The notes beneath the pieces are model-generated. The model was not told the origin of the DNA and made no database searches. It worked only from the letters and a program-made list of their open reading frames with translations. 64,000 nt of DNA from Salmonella bongori NCTC 12419 (lineage in GTDB: Bacteria; Pseudomonadota; Gammaproteobacteria; Enterobacterales; Enterobacteriaceae), in the NCBI RefSeq assembly GCF_000252995.1, contig NC_015761.1, positions 372,001-436,000 of the forward strand, written 5' to 3'. The position numbers were made by a program, and so were the translations under genes. Numbering within the stretch: position 1 is the first letter of the stretch; every line of letters begins with the position of its first letter. Shown here piece after piece: positions 20,595-28,650 of the stretch.

Positions 20595-20903
20595 TTACTG
20601 GTGGCGGTGGCGCCAACGTAAAAATGCGGCGATAACGCCAAAAATCAGACAGCCTGTCAGAAAGGGCACCAGTCCAAAAATTGTCCCGACGCCCAGTCCA
20701 ATCTCTACGCGTGGTCGACCTGTATTTTGCACCTGCATCAGATGTTCATAGATGCCAGGGGCATGAACCAACAGGTTTAAAAGTTGTGCCCCGGCCCAGA
20801 AACAAAACAGTACAAAAACGGCGTAAGCAATATTTCCAGGCGTAGAGGAGGTTTCTCGATATTTTCCGCTGAACAGCGATTTTGAGAGAGTGAAATCAGC
20901 CAT
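20595..20903 (-). CDS. yaiY: Inner-membrane protein YaiY (DUF2755)
   Basis: The 102-residue protein matches E. coli YaiY in length and sequence. It has two clear membrane segments: IAYAVFVLFCFWAGAQLLNLL near residue 25 and VGTIFGLVPFLTGCLIFGVI near residue 72, with a basic C-terminal tail (RWRHRHQ). The biochemical role is unknown. It converges on yaiW and is divergent from yaiZ. Confidence 0.93.
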   Translation of the reverse strand: MADFTLSKSLFSGKYRETSSTPGNIAYAVFVLFCFWAGAQLLNLLVHAPGIYEHLMQVQNTGRPRVEIGLGVGTIFGLVPFLTGCLIFGVIAAFLRWRHRHQ

Positions 20904-21169
20904 AAAGACCTCCAGGGTGATCGGTTACGATCTGGCGTTATGCCATCGGCTTACTGTGAAGTCTGACAGGTCATTGCGTTTGTCAATATCAGAATCATGG
21001 TAATTTCACATCAGGAATGTATCCACAACGTAAATTTTTGTTAGTTGTCACAAAACATTCACCTTAATCAAAATTAATTAACATTTAAGAAATTCCGTAT
21101 CCTCCACAGACCGTTCGCAAGAAGTATGTAAAAATGCGCCTTTGCTATGATTAATACGTCGGAGTCGTT
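20904..21169. other. Divergent promoter region of yaiY and yaiZ
   Basis: No gene is seen in these 266 bp. The central part (about 21030-21100) is A+T-rich with runs such as AAAATTAATTAACATTT, suitable for promoters, but no specific operator is assigned. Confidence 0.45.
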
Positions 21170-21385
21170 ATGCATTTGCCTGTAAAAATTCGTCGTGACT
21201 GGCACTATTATGCCTTCGCTATTGGGTTAATCTTTATTTTGAACGGCGTGGTGGGATTGCTGGGGTTTGAGGCGAAGGGGTGGCAAACCTACGGCGTAGG
21301 GCTGGTAACGTGGATTATCAGCTTTTGGCTGGCGGGGCTCATTATTCGTCGGCGTAGCGATGACGAGGCAAAAGACGCCCGATAA
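21170..21385 (+). CDS. yaiZ: Small inner-membrane protein YaiZ (DUF2754)
   Basis: The 71-residue protein matches E. coli YaiZ, with two membrane segments (YYAFAIGLIFILNGVVGLL and VGLVTWIISFWLAGLII) and a charged tail RRRSDDEAKDAR. The function is unknown. It converges on ddlA; its stop codon lies inside the shared terminator stem. Confidence 0.93.
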   Translation: MHLPVKIRRDWHYYAFAIGLIFILNGVVGLLGFEAKGWQTYGVGLVTWIISFWLAGLIIRRRSDDEAKDAR

Positions 21386-21402
21386 ATGTTTCGTTATCGG
21401 GC
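21377..21402. terminator. Bidirectional terminator between yaiZ and ddlA
   Basis: GCCCGATAA (21377-21385) pairs with TTATCGGGC (21394-21402) around an 8-base loop. The left arm includes the yaiZ stop codon, so the hairpin serves both convergent genes. Confidence 0.7.
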
Positions 21403-21410
21403 ATACAGTA

Positions 21411-22505
21411 TTACATCGTCCTTTTTAAGGCGTTATCCGCCGTATGGCGTTCCAGCGCCAGTTCAATCAGGCGGCTGATCAAATCAGTATAACTCAGTCC
21501 GCTCGCCTGCCAGAGTTTTGGATACATGCTGATATTGGTAAAACCAGGCAGCGTATTGATCTCGTTGATCACCACCTCATTATCTGCCGTTAAAAAGACA
21601 TCGACACGCGCCATACCTGCGCAGCCCAGCGTCTGATAAGCCTGAATCGCGATCGCGCGGATCTTGTCGTTCACCTCGGAAGGTATTTGCGCCGGTACCA
21701 CAACCTGAGCGCCATTATCATCAATGTATTTAGTATCGTAGGCGTAAAATTCGCTATTCAGCACGATTTCACCACAGGTACTGGCCTGCGGGCGATCGTT
21801 ACCTAATACGGCGCATTCGATCTCGCGGCCAGCGATCCCTTGTTCGACTACAACTTTATGATCGAATTCGAAGGCCAGCGCGACCGCCTGATGGTACTGC
21901 GCTTCATTGGCGACTTTACTGACACCGACCGAAGATCCCTGGTTGGCAGGTTTAACGAACAGCGGCAGGCCCAGACGGGATTCAACCTCGGCAAAACTAA
22001 ACGCGTGACGATTCGTTCGGGTGAGGGTAATAAACGGGGCGATATTCAGACCTGCATCGCGCAGCAGTCGTTTGGCAACGTCTTTATCCATGCAGGCCGC
22101 GGAACTCAGGACGTCTGAACCGACAAACGGTAAGTTTGCGACGCGTAGCATGCCTTGCAATGAGCCGTCTTCACCTAACGTACCGTGGACGATGGGGAAA
22201 ATCACATCTACCGTCGGTAGCGGCTGACCGTTCTGGGCGTTGATCAATTGGTGCTCATGTTTGCCTGGCACCTGGGCAAGACTCATTTCCGAAGGGCGTA
22301 GCGCGATATGTGCCGGATCGTCGGCATTCTGTAAATAATTTTCCGCATCGTTAACATGCCACTGTCCCGCTTTATCTATCCCTAATAGCACTACGTCAAA
22401 GCGAGTTTTATCTATTGCCTCAACGATATTTTTCGCCGATTGCAAAGACACTTCATGTTCTGCTGATTTACCACCAAATACTATTCCTATCCGCAATTTC
22501 GCCAT
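21411..22505 (-). CDS. ddlA: D-alanine-D-alanine ligase A
   Basis: DdlA joins two D-alanines with ATP to make the terminal dipeptide of the peptidoglycan precursor. The ATP-grasp protein is 364 residues when started at MAKLRIGIVFGGKSAEHEVS, as in E. coli; an in-frame ATG nine codons upstream (22532) is less likely. Visible motifs are GGKSAEHEVS (substrate glutamate), HGTLGEDGS, KPANQGSSVGVSK (ATP loop) and NEINTLPGFT (magnesium and substrate binding). Divergent from it, 107 bp away, is an extensin-like protein with a possible zinc-peptidase motif, described below. Confidence 0.97.
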   Translation of the reverse strand: MAKLRIGIVFGGKSAEHEVSLQSAKNIVEAIDKTRFDVVLLGIDKAGQWHVNDAENYLQNADDPAHIALRPSEMSLAQVPGKHEHQLINAQNGQPLPTVDVIFPIVHGTLGEDGSLQGMLRVANLPFVGSDVLSSAACMDKDVAKRLLRDAGLNIAPFITLTRTNRHAFSFAEVESRLGLPLFVKPANQGSSVGVSKVANEAQYHQAVALAFEFDHKVVVEQGIAGREIECAVLGNDRPQASTCGEIVLNSEFYAYDTKYIDDNGAQVVVPAQIPSEVNDKIRAIAIQAYQTLGCAGMARVDVFLTADNEVVINEINTLPGFTNISMYPKLWQASGLSYTDLISRLIELALERHTADNALKRTM

Positions 22506-22612
22506 CTTAAAAACCCATTCCATCGAATGCAAAACGTATACATTACCACGACAAAACGCGGGTTTCGCGGGCTTCTGCCATAATGCTTAAGGGATTTAAG
22601 AAAGGAGGCCGT

Positions 22613-23296
22613 GTGAAAGGTAAGGGTTTTCTGATTATTGTGCTGCTGGGCGGCATTAGCGGACTGGGATATCGTTATCTTCCCTCTTATTATAATCCTT
22701 TTGCCCCGTTACAACTTTCCGATCCGCCAGGCCTGATCACGACCTTCAAACTACAGCGCCTTACACCAGCGCAATGCCAGGAACTCCTGACCGCGGCCAA
22801 TCAACAGGGGATAATCTCATCACAGCCTGTTGCAGATAGCGCTGGCGAATGCCCATTAACCCATGTTGTGCGCGTCAGAGATTTTGGTCAGGTTAAATTG
22901 AGTAGCAGTTTTTTAGCCTCCTGCCCGTTGGCGCTGAGCTCCGCGCTGTTCGTTGAACAGCAGGCAAAACCTTTAACAAAAACCTTGATGAAACAGCGCC
23001 TGGCCCGAATCGAACATCTGGGCAGCTACGCCTGCCGTAATATTTATCACCGTCCGGATGCACGCCGTAGCGAACATGCCAGTGCACAAGCGCTGGATAT
23101 TAGCGGGTTTCAGTTGTCGAATGGCCAAAAAATTACCGTGCTGCGAGGCTGGAAGAATGAGGAGACGGGCCCCTGGCTGCGCGCCTTGCTCAACGCCAGC
23201 TGCCATTATTATGGCAATGGGCTTGGGCCTGACTATAACGCCGCCCATGCCAACCATTTCCATCTTGGAATGCGTGGTTATGGCGTGTGTCGTTAA
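22613..23296 (+). CDS. Extensin-like envelope protein with LAS-type zinc-peptidase motifs
   Basis: The product is 227 residues from a GTG at 22613, chosen because AAAGGAGG at 22601-22608 gives an ideal ribosome site; an in-frame ATG at 22583 lies before that site and has none of its own. A single N-terminal membrane anchor (GFLIIVLLGGISGLGYRYL) is followed by a periplasmic domain. Its second half matches the extensin-like C-terminal family: YACRNIYHRPDARRSEHASAQALDISGF and HANHFHLGMRGYGVC. SEHASAQALD fits the SxHxxGxAxD pattern of LAS peptidases (VanX/MepA group) with Ala in place of Gly, and HFH provides the HxH pair. A zinc-dependent peptidoglycan or D-Ala-D-Ala hydrolase is therefore possible; this is inference. 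Several cysteines could form disulfides. It is divergent from ddlA. Confidence 0.8.
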   Translation: MKGKGFLIIVLLGGISGLGYRYLPSYYNPFAPLQLSDPPGLITTFKLQRLTPAQCQELLTAANQQGIISSQPVADSAGECPLTHVVRVRDFGQVKLSSSFLASCPLALSSALFVEQQAKPLTKTLMKQRLARIEHLGSYACRNIYHRPDARRSEHASAQALDISGFQLSNGQKITVLRGWKNEETGPWLRALLNASCHYYGNGLGPDYNAAHANHFHLGMRGYGVCR

Positions 23297-23464
23297 AGCA
23301 TAAACGTCTGCCTTTTGCGTCCGTACTATGTGATATGTTTCACAAAAATGATGAACGGGGAGACAAAATAGCAAAATGTGATGTATCGCACCTCTGGAAC
23401 CACCAGGAAAAAGTGAGCTTGCTAAGCTAGCATGTATTTTCAGCTACTTATCGTTACGAGTCTT

Positions 23465-24673
23465 ATGGAATCCTGGAAAGTTAATCTCATTTCCGTCTGG
23501 TTTGGCTGTTTTTTTACCGGGCTGGCAATCAGTCAAATCCTGCCTTTTTTACCCCTTTACATTTCCCAGCTAGGGGTCTCTTCCCATGAAGCCTTGTCAA
23601 TGTGGTCCGGGTTAACGTTTAGTATTACGTTTTTGATTTCCGCCATTGTATCGCCGATGTGGGGCAGTCTGGCTGACCGAAAAGGGCGCAAATTGATGCT
23701 GTTGCGCGCGTCGCTTGGGATGGCGATTGCTATTTTGCTCCAGGCGCTCGCGACTCATGTCTGGCAGCTTTTCCTGTTGCGCGGAATCATGGGCCTGACG
23801 TCAGGCTATATTCCCAATGCTATGGCGCTGGTGGCCTCTCAGGTACCGCGCGAACGCAGCGGTTGGGCGCTCAGTACACTTTCTACCGCGCAGATTAGCG
23901 GCGTCATCGGCGGGCCGTTAATGGGCGGTTTTGTCGCGGATCATATTGGTCTGCGGGCGGTCTTTTTGATTACTGCCATGCTGTTGGTGGTGAGCTTTCT
24001 GGTTACGCTATTTTTAATTAAAGAAGGCGTGCGCCCAGTTATCAAAAAAAACGAACGTCTGAGCGGCAAAGCCGTTTTTGCGTCGTTACCGTATCCTGCG
24101 CTGGTGATCAGCTTGTTTTTTACTACAATGGTCATTCAGCTTTGTAATGGCTCCATCAGTCCAATCCTGGCGCTGTTTATTAAATCGATGATGCCAGACA
24201 GTAATAACATCGCCTTTCTTAGCGGGTTAATTGCCTCGGTGCCTGGTATATCCGCGCTTATCTCCGCGCCTCGTCTGGGAAAACTTGGCGACAGAATCGG
24301 CACCGAAAGAATTCTGATGGCCACGCTTATCTGCGCGGTGTTGCTTTTCTTCGCGATGTCCTGGGTCACTACGCCGTTCCAGTTGGGGCTGTTGCGTTTC
24401 TTATTGGGCTTTGCCGATGGTGCGATGCTACCTGCCGTACAAACGTTGTTAGTAAAATACTCCAGCGACCAGATTACCGGGCGTATTTTTGGCTATAACC
24501 AGTCGTTTATGTACCTGGGCAATGTGGTAGGGCCGTTGATGGGAGCGACGGTGTCAGCGATGGCCGGTTTTCGCTGGGTATTTATCGCCACGGCAGCGAT
24601 TGTGTTGATTAACATTAGTCAGCTTACTCTGGCGTTACGTCGTCGGCGTTACGCGCAAAAAATGAAAGGGTAG
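23465..24673 (+). CDS. MFS efflux transporter related to MdtG
   Basis: The 402-residue protein has about 12 transmembrane segments and the major-facilitator signature GSLADRKGRKLMLL (loop 2-3). A second motif, SAPRLGKLGDRIGTERIL, lies in the second half. Throughout it resembles E. coli MdtG (for example WKVNLISVWFGCFFTGLA and GFADGAMLPAVQTLLV), which exports fosfomycin and deoxycholate, but it is a paralogue at a different locus, so the substrate is unknown. The start at 23465 matches the MdtG N-terminus (MESWKVNLI); an ATG at 23432 would add 11 residues. It follows the extensin-like gene on the same strand but at 168 bp, so it probably has its own promoter. Confidence 0.88.
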   Translation: MESWKVNLISVWFGCFFTGLAISQILPFLPLYISQLGVSSHEALSMWSGLTFSITFLISAIVSPMWGSLADRKGRKLMLLRASLGMAIAILLQALATHVWQLFLLRGIMGLTSGYIPNAMALVASQVPRERSGWALSTLSTAQISGVIGGPLMGGFVADHIGLRAVFLITAMLLVVSFLVTLFLIKEGVRPVIKKNERLSGKAVFASLPYPALVISLFFTTMVIQLCNGSISPILALFIKSMMPDSNNIAFLSGLIASVPGISALISAPRLGKLGDRIGTERILMATLICAVLLFFAMSWVTTPFQLGLLRFLLGFADGAMLPAVQTLLVKYSSDQITGRIFGYNQSFMYLGNVVGPLMGATVSAMAGFRWVFIATAAIVLINISQLTLALRRRRYAQKMKG

Positions 24674-24680
24674 TCGTTTT

Positions 24681-24712
24681 ACATCGTAACGGTCCTTCAG
24701 CCGTTACGATGT
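24681..24712 (+). terminator. Stem-loop after the MdtG-like gene
   Basis: ACATCGTAACGG (24681-24692) pairs perfectly with CCGTTACGATGT (24701-24712). The T-run is poor, so termination strength is uncertain. Confidence 0.6.
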
Positions 24713-24973
24713 GGTTTAAATTAAAAAGATATATTCTCCATAAGTGAAATTTCTTTATGGATGGTATAAATTTAAATTATGATATAGCGTGATTATTGGT
24801 TTTTTATCGTTTATTATCGTCTCGCTTACGGTTTGAGAAACGTTTCGCTACGGTGATGGTGAGAATTATTTATGTAAAGTTATTCCTGTATCATAAAAAT
24901 AGTACTTTCAACCTCTAGGCAGTGGTTCTTCATAGTGATAACGTCACCCTGGAACTAATAAGGAAATATGGTC
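24713..24973. promoter_or_regulatory. iraP upstream region
   Basis: This A+T-rich stretch (about 260 bp) separates the MdtG-like gene from iraP and must hold the iraP promoter. In Salmonella iraP is reported to be activated by PhoP. A degenerate pair TGGTTT and CGTTTA 11 bp apart (about 24797-24813) could be a PhoP box, but the match is poor. No gene is seen. Confidence 0.35.
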
Positions 24974-25234
24974 ATGAAAAATCTCATAGCAGAGTTGTTG
25001 CTTAAGCTGGCCCAAAAAGAAGAAGAGTCGAAAGAACTGGTTGCTCAGGTAGAAGCGTTAGAGATTATCGTCACAGCGATGTTACGTAACATGGCGCAAA
25101 GCGAGCAACAAAAGTTGATAAGTCAGGTAGAGGGGGCGCTTGAAGACGTAAAGCCGGATGCCAGCGTTCCTGATAACGATACGGAATTGCTGCGCCAGTA
25201 TGTAAAAAAGTTGCTGAAACACCCCCGGCACTAA
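24974..25234 (+). CDS. iraP: Anti-adaptor protein IraP (RpoS stabiliser)
   Basis: IraP binds the adaptor RssB and so protects the stationary-phase sigma factor RpoS from ClpXP proteolysis. The 86-residue product, started at the second ATG (24974) to match E. coli IraP (MKNLIAELLLKLAQKEEESKE), is an alpha-helical, coiled-coil-rich protein. The first ATG at 24968 would add two residues. AAGGAA at 24960-24965 lies eight bases before 24974 and only two bases before 24968, which favours the second ATG. In E. coli iraP is followed by phoA; here psiF comes next. Confidence 0.94.
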   Translation: MKNLIAELLLKLAQKEEESKELVAQVEALEIIVTAMLRNMAQSEQQKLISQVEGALEDVKPDASVPDNDTELLRQYVKKLLKHPRH

Positions 25235-25583
25235 TCGTATTTAAAACAGAATGTTTGTTATAACGTTACTTATATGAAATAACTATAGCCGCTTTGTTTT
25301 TATTTTCCCCTGCACTAAGCATGAAAAAAATAAAAACAAAGCGGCTATAGTAATAGCAGCGTAACGCTAAGTGTTCTTCTTCATTATGTCAGTGCGACGG
25401 CGAATAATCGAGTTGCACATGAGACCTTAGTTTGTCAATCGATAAAACAAAGATTAAGTACGGTAGTAATACTTTTACTGCCGGGTGGTATTTTTGCCAG
25501 TAACAGCCAGACTTATATAAAGTCTCTGAGATATTTCTCAAAGAGACAACGTGTCGTGTAAACACTGACAAAAGGATGGTGCT
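25235..25583. other. Region between iraP and psiF where phoA is absent
   Basis: E. coli carries phoA (alkaline phosphatase, about 1.4 kb) between iraP and psiF. Here there are only 349 bp and no trace of a phosphatase frame. The region holds a perfect 25-bp inverted repeat (listed separately) and the presumed psiF promoter. No convincing Pho box was seen, so psiF may have lost direct control by PhoB. Confidence 0.7.
25282..25351. repeat. Perfect 25-bp inverted repeat with 20-base loop
   Basis: The left arm 25282-25306 (ACTATAGCCGCTTTGTTTTT plus five bases) is exactly complementary to 25327-25351. Pairing stops at both ends. Read on the plus strand the arm ends in T-rich sequence, and the structure is symmetric, so it could act as a bidirectional terminator. 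It could also be a small mobile element remnant or the scar of the phoA loss. Confidence 0.75.
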
Positions 25584-25904
25584 ATGAAAATAACATTACT
25601 GGTGACTTTACTTTTTGGTCTGGTCTTTTTAACTACCGTCGGCGCTGCCGAGAAACCGTTAACCCCGCAACAGCAGCGCATGACTACCTGTAATCAACAG
25701 GCGACAGCGCAGGCGTTGAAAGGCGATGCACGTAAGACTTACCTCAGTGACTGTCTGAAAAATAGTAAGTCAGCCCCAGGTGAGAAAAGCCTGACACCAC
25801 AACAACAGAAAATGCGTGAATGTAATCTCCAGGCGACGGAGCAGTCGCTGAAAGGCGACGATCGCAGCAAGTTTATGAGCGCTTGCCTGAAAAAAGCGGC
25901 GTAG
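25584..25904 (+). CDS. psiF: Phosphate-starvation-inducible protein PsiF
   Basis: The 106-residue secreted protein has a signal peptide (KITLLVTLLFGLVFLTTVGA) and two tandem copies of the PsiF repeat, each about 34 residues: LTPQQQRMTTCNQQATAQAL near residue 26 and LTPQQQKMRECNLQATEQSL near 71. Each copy has two cysteines that may form a disulfide. In E. coli psiF is co-transcribed with phoA under PhoB control. Here it stands without phoA. Its molecular function is unknown. The start has AAGGATG seven bases upstream. Confidence 0.94.
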   Translation: MKITLLVTLLFGLVFLTTVGAAEKPLTPQQQRMTTCNQQATAQALKGDARKTYLSDCLKNSKSAPGEKSLTPQQQKMRECNLQATEQSLKGDDRSKFMSACLKKAA

Positions 25905-25995
25905 TGCTATCGGGTGAGCTTCGAAAAACGTTCACCCGAAATCTCATACTCTCTTTATGCGCTCTGTTTCTATAATTTGGGAAAATTGTTTCTAA

Positions 25996-27108
25996 ATGTT
26001 CCCAAAAATAATGAATGATGAAAATTTTTACAGAAAAGCGGTCGAACGGGCTGTAGCGCCGCCAGCTTCTCAGAATGAACAGCAACGCTCCGGATTGCGC
26101 TTTGCCCGGCGTATCCGGCTACCGCGTGCGGTGGGGTTAGGAGGCATGTTTTTACCGGTCGCTGCTGTGTTAGTGTCGCAGCCGCTCGGTGGTGGATGGT
26201 GGCTGTTGCTGGTTGGCTGGACTTTTGTCTGGCCGCATCTGGCGTGGCAATTGGCAGCGAAAGCGCGCGATCCGCTAAGCCGGGAAATTTACAATTTAAA
26301 AGCGGATGCGATTCTCGCTGGTATGTGGATCGCACTAATGGGCGTCAATCTGTTGCCTGCTGCCGCGCTGTTAATGATGATGTGCATGAATTTAATGGGC
26401 GCTGGTGGGCCGAGACTGTTTTTTGCCGGGATGGCGCTTTTGTGGGCGTCATGTCTGGTGACGTTGCAGCTCACCGGGTTACCCGTCGCGACACGGAGTT
26501 CGTCACTGGAAGTCACGCTCTCTTTACCGGTTATTGTGCTGTATCCCCTCTTGTTTGCCTGGGTGAGTTATCAGACAGCCATTAAATTAGCGGAACATAA
26601 GCGACGACTGCAGGCAATGAGTTCCCGGGATGGCATGACCGGTGTCTATAACCGACAGCACTGGGAAATTTTATTACGCGATGAGTTCGATCATTGCCGA
26701 CGCCATCATCGGGAAGCGACATTATTGATTATCGATATTGATCATTTTAAGAGCATTAACGATACCTGGGGGCATGATGTTGGGGATGAGGCGATTATCG
26801 CTCTGACGCGCCAGTTACAGTTAACGCTACGCGGGAGCGACATTATCGGGCGCTTCGGCGGCGACGAGTTTGCGGTGATTATGTGCGGAACACCGGCAGA
26901 CAGCGCGATTACCGCCATGTCGCGAGTGCATGAACGGTTAAACACATTACGCTTGCCTGGCGCGCCACAGGTAGTACTACGTATCAGCGTGGGCGTGGCG
27001 CCATTAACGCCACAAATCGGTCATTACCGGGAATGGCTTAAATCTGCGGACATGGCGCTTTATAAAGCAAAGAATGCCGGACGTAACCGCACCGAAGTGG
27101 CGGCATGA
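25996..27108 (+). CDS. dgcC: Diguanylate cyclase DgcC (AdrA)
   Basis: DgcC (AdrA in Salmonella) makes cyclic di-GMP from two GTP and activates cellulose synthase under CsgD control. The 370-residue product has an N-terminal MASE2 membrane domain with several hydrophobic segments (for example LGGMFLPVAAVLVSQPLGGG), then a GGDEF domain. The active-site loop reads GRFGGDEFAV near residue 294, and the inhibitory I-site RGSD lies five residues before GGDEF, so product feedback is expected. Substrate-binding DIDHFKSINDTWGHDVGDE is also intact. It lies 91 bp after psiF and converges on proC. Confidence 0.96.
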   Translation: MFPKIMNDENFYRKAVERAVAPPASQNEQQRSGLRFARRIRLPRAVGLGGMFLPVAAVLVSQPLGGGWWLLLVGWTFVWPHLAWQLAAKARDPLSREIYNLKADAILAGMWIALMGVNLLPAAALLMMMCMNLMGAGGPRLFFAGMALLWASCLVTLQLTGLPVATRSSSLEVTLSLPVIVLYPLLFAWVSYQTAIKLAEHKRRLQAMSSRDGMTGVYNRQHWEILLRDEFDHCRRHHREATLLIIDIDHFKSINDTWGHDVGDEAIIALTRQLQLTLRGSDIIGRFGGDEFAVIMCGTPADSAITAMSRVHERLNTLRLPGAPQVVLRISVGVAPLTPQIGHYREWLKSADMALYKAKNAGRNRTEVAA

Positions 27109-27122
27109 CGTCCAGCCGGGTA

Positions 27123-27932
27123 TCAGGATTTACTGAGCGCCTCTGATTTTTCCATACACTTCGTCATCGCTTCAATTACCGCGGCGCGGAAACCTCGTTC
27201 TTCCAGAACGCGTACGGCTTCAATCGTCGTTCCGCCAGGCGAGCACACCATATCTTTCAGCTCTCCGGGATGTTTTCCCGTCTCAAGTACCATTTTCGCC
27301 GATCCCATGACTGCCTGCGCAGCAAATTTATACGCCTGAGCGCGCGGCATACCGCCCAGAACGGCGGCATCCGCCATCGCTTCGATGAACATAAAGACAT
27401 AGGCCGGAGATGAACCGCTCACGCCAACTACCGGGTGGATCATGGGTTCAGCGATTACTTCCGCTTCGCCAAAGCAACGGAAAATATTCAGTACATCGGC
27501 CGTATCCTCCGGCGTCACCAGCGCATTCGGTGTTACCGAGGTCATGCCGGTGTTAACCAGCGACGGCGTATTCGGCATGGCGCGGATAATTTTACGGTCG
27601 TGGCCCAGAGCACGCGCAAGTTGTTCAAGCGTTACGCCTGCGGCGATGGAGACAACCAGAGAATCTTTGTTCAGGCTGGAGGTAATTTCACTCAGTACCT
27701 TTATCATAATGCCCGGTTTTACCGCGCCGAAAACAATATCCGCGACCTGGGCAACTTCCTGCGCGCTTTGCGCCGCATTAATACCATACTGGTCATGCAG
27801 GGCGGTAACTTTATCGGGGGAAGGGGTGTAGACCCAGATCTGACCGGGAAGCACCTGACCGCTGGCAATGAGTCCGCCAAGAATAGCCTTACCCATATTA
27901 CCGCAGCCAATAAAACCGATTTTCTTCTCCAT
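27123..27932 (-). CDS. proC: Pyrroline-5-carboxylate reductase
   Basis: ProC catalyses the last step of proline synthesis, NAD(P)H-dependent reduction of 1-pyrroline-5-carboxylate. The 269-residue protein begins with the Rossmann nucleotide-binding motif IGFIGCGNMGKAILGGLI. The C-terminal family signature is MVCSPGGTTIEAVRVLEERGFRAAVIEAM (near residue 228). The length equals that of E. coli ProC. It is divergent from yaiI and has a GGGAGTGACGAG ribosome region. Confidence 0.97.
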   Translation of the reverse strand: MEKKIGFIGCGNMGKAILGGLIASGQVLPGQIWVYTPSPDKVTALHDQYGINAAQSAQEVAQVADIVFGAVKPGIMIKVLSEITSSLNKDSLVVSIAAGVTLEQLARALGHDRKIIRAMPNTPSLVNTGMTSVTPNALVTPEDTADVLNIFRCFGEAEVIAEPMIHPVVGVSGSSPAYVFMFIEAMADAAVLGGMPRAQAYKFAAQAVMGSAKMVLETGKHPGELKDMVCSPGGTTIEAVRVLEERGFRAAVIEAMTKCMEKSEALSKS

Positions 27933-28071
27933 CTCGTCACTCCCTATGTTTATGGATTATGGGGAGTGGTTAGCTTAACGCGGATTGAAAACGGGCAGAA
28001 GAAGAAACAGCACTTTGATGAAAGACAAAAGCGCGAGACAATAAATAATGGCATACAGTACGGGAGACATT

Positions 28072-28527
28072 ATGACCATTTGGGTGGATGCGGACGCGTG
28101 TCCGAATGTCATTAAAGAGATTTTGTATCGCGCCGCTGAGCGGATGCAACTACCGCTTATTCTGGTGGCGAATCAGGCATTGCGCGTGCCGCCGTCACGT
28201 TTTATCCGTACGCTTCGCGTGGCTGCCGGCTTTGATGTCGCAGATAATGAAATAGTGCGGCAATGCGCAGCGGGGGATCTGGTGATCACTGCAGATATTC
28301 CACTCGCTGCTGAAGTGATGGAAAAAGGCGCTGCGGCCCTCAATCCCCGTGGAGAACGCTATAGCGACGCCACGATTCGCGAACGTCTGACGATGCGTGA
28401 CTTTATGGACACGCTACGCGCCAGCGGCGTACAAACAGGGGGACCGAATACGCTTTCGCCGCGTGATCGGCAGCATTTTGCTGCCGAGCTGGATAAATGG
28501 TGGCTGGAAACTCAGCGTAAAAGATAA
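28072..28527 (+). CDS. yaiI: UPF0178/DUF188 family protein YaiI
   Basis: The 151-residue protein matches E. coli YaiI (MTIWVDADACPNVIKEIL). The family has a PIN-like or NYN-like acidic core (WVDADACP at the start, TADIPLAAE near residue 74), suggesting a nuclease-type fold, but no activity is established. The ATG at 28072 was chosen over one at 28048 because it gives the conserved N-terminus. Confidence 0.93.
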   Translation: MTIWVDADACPNVIKEILYRAAERMQLPLILVANQALRVPPSRFIRTLRVAAGFDVADNEIVRQCAAGDLVITADIPLAAEVMEKGAAALNPRGERYSDATIRERLTMRDFMDTLRASGVQTGGPNTLSPRDRQHFAAELDKWWLETQRKR

Positions 28528-28531
28528 TTTG

Positions 28532-28549
28532 TGTAATGAAATTTTTACA
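28532..28549 (+). promoter_or_regulatory. TyrR box 1 upstream of aroL
   Basis: TGTAATGAAATTTTTACA fits the TGTAAA-N6-TTTACA consensus of TyrR with one mismatch. It starts five bases after the yaiI stop. Confidence 0.75.
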
Positions 28550-28605
28550 GTTCCTTCATCTTTAATTCTTGCTATAGTACGATAATCGTGAGTTTAGCGT
28601 ATTTG

Positions 28606-28623
28606 TGTAAATTAATCTTTACA
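28606..28623 (+). promoter_or_regulatory. TyrR box 2 upstream of aroL (perfect match)
   Basis: TGTAAATTAATCTTTACA is an exact TGTAAA-N6-TTTACA TyrR site, 106 bp before aroL. With the box at 28532, 74 bp away centre to centre, it fits tyrosine repression by TyrR hexamers. Confidence 0.9.
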
Positions 28624-28631
28624 TTTTTAAG

Positions 28632-28650
28632 TCGTACTAGTTTGGTGATA
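28632..28650 (+). promoter_or_regulatory. Probable TrpR operator upstream of aroL
   Basis: TCGTACTAGTT matches the left half of the trp operator palindrome; the right half (TGGTGATA) is degenerate. E. coli aroL is known to be controlled jointly by TyrR and TrpR, and this site is placed accordingly. Confidence 0.65.

Noticed and set aside
24797..24813. Possible PhoP box upstream of iraP
   Set aside because: Only about four of six and five of six positions fit the two hexamers in the right register. It is mentioned with the region but not called as a site.
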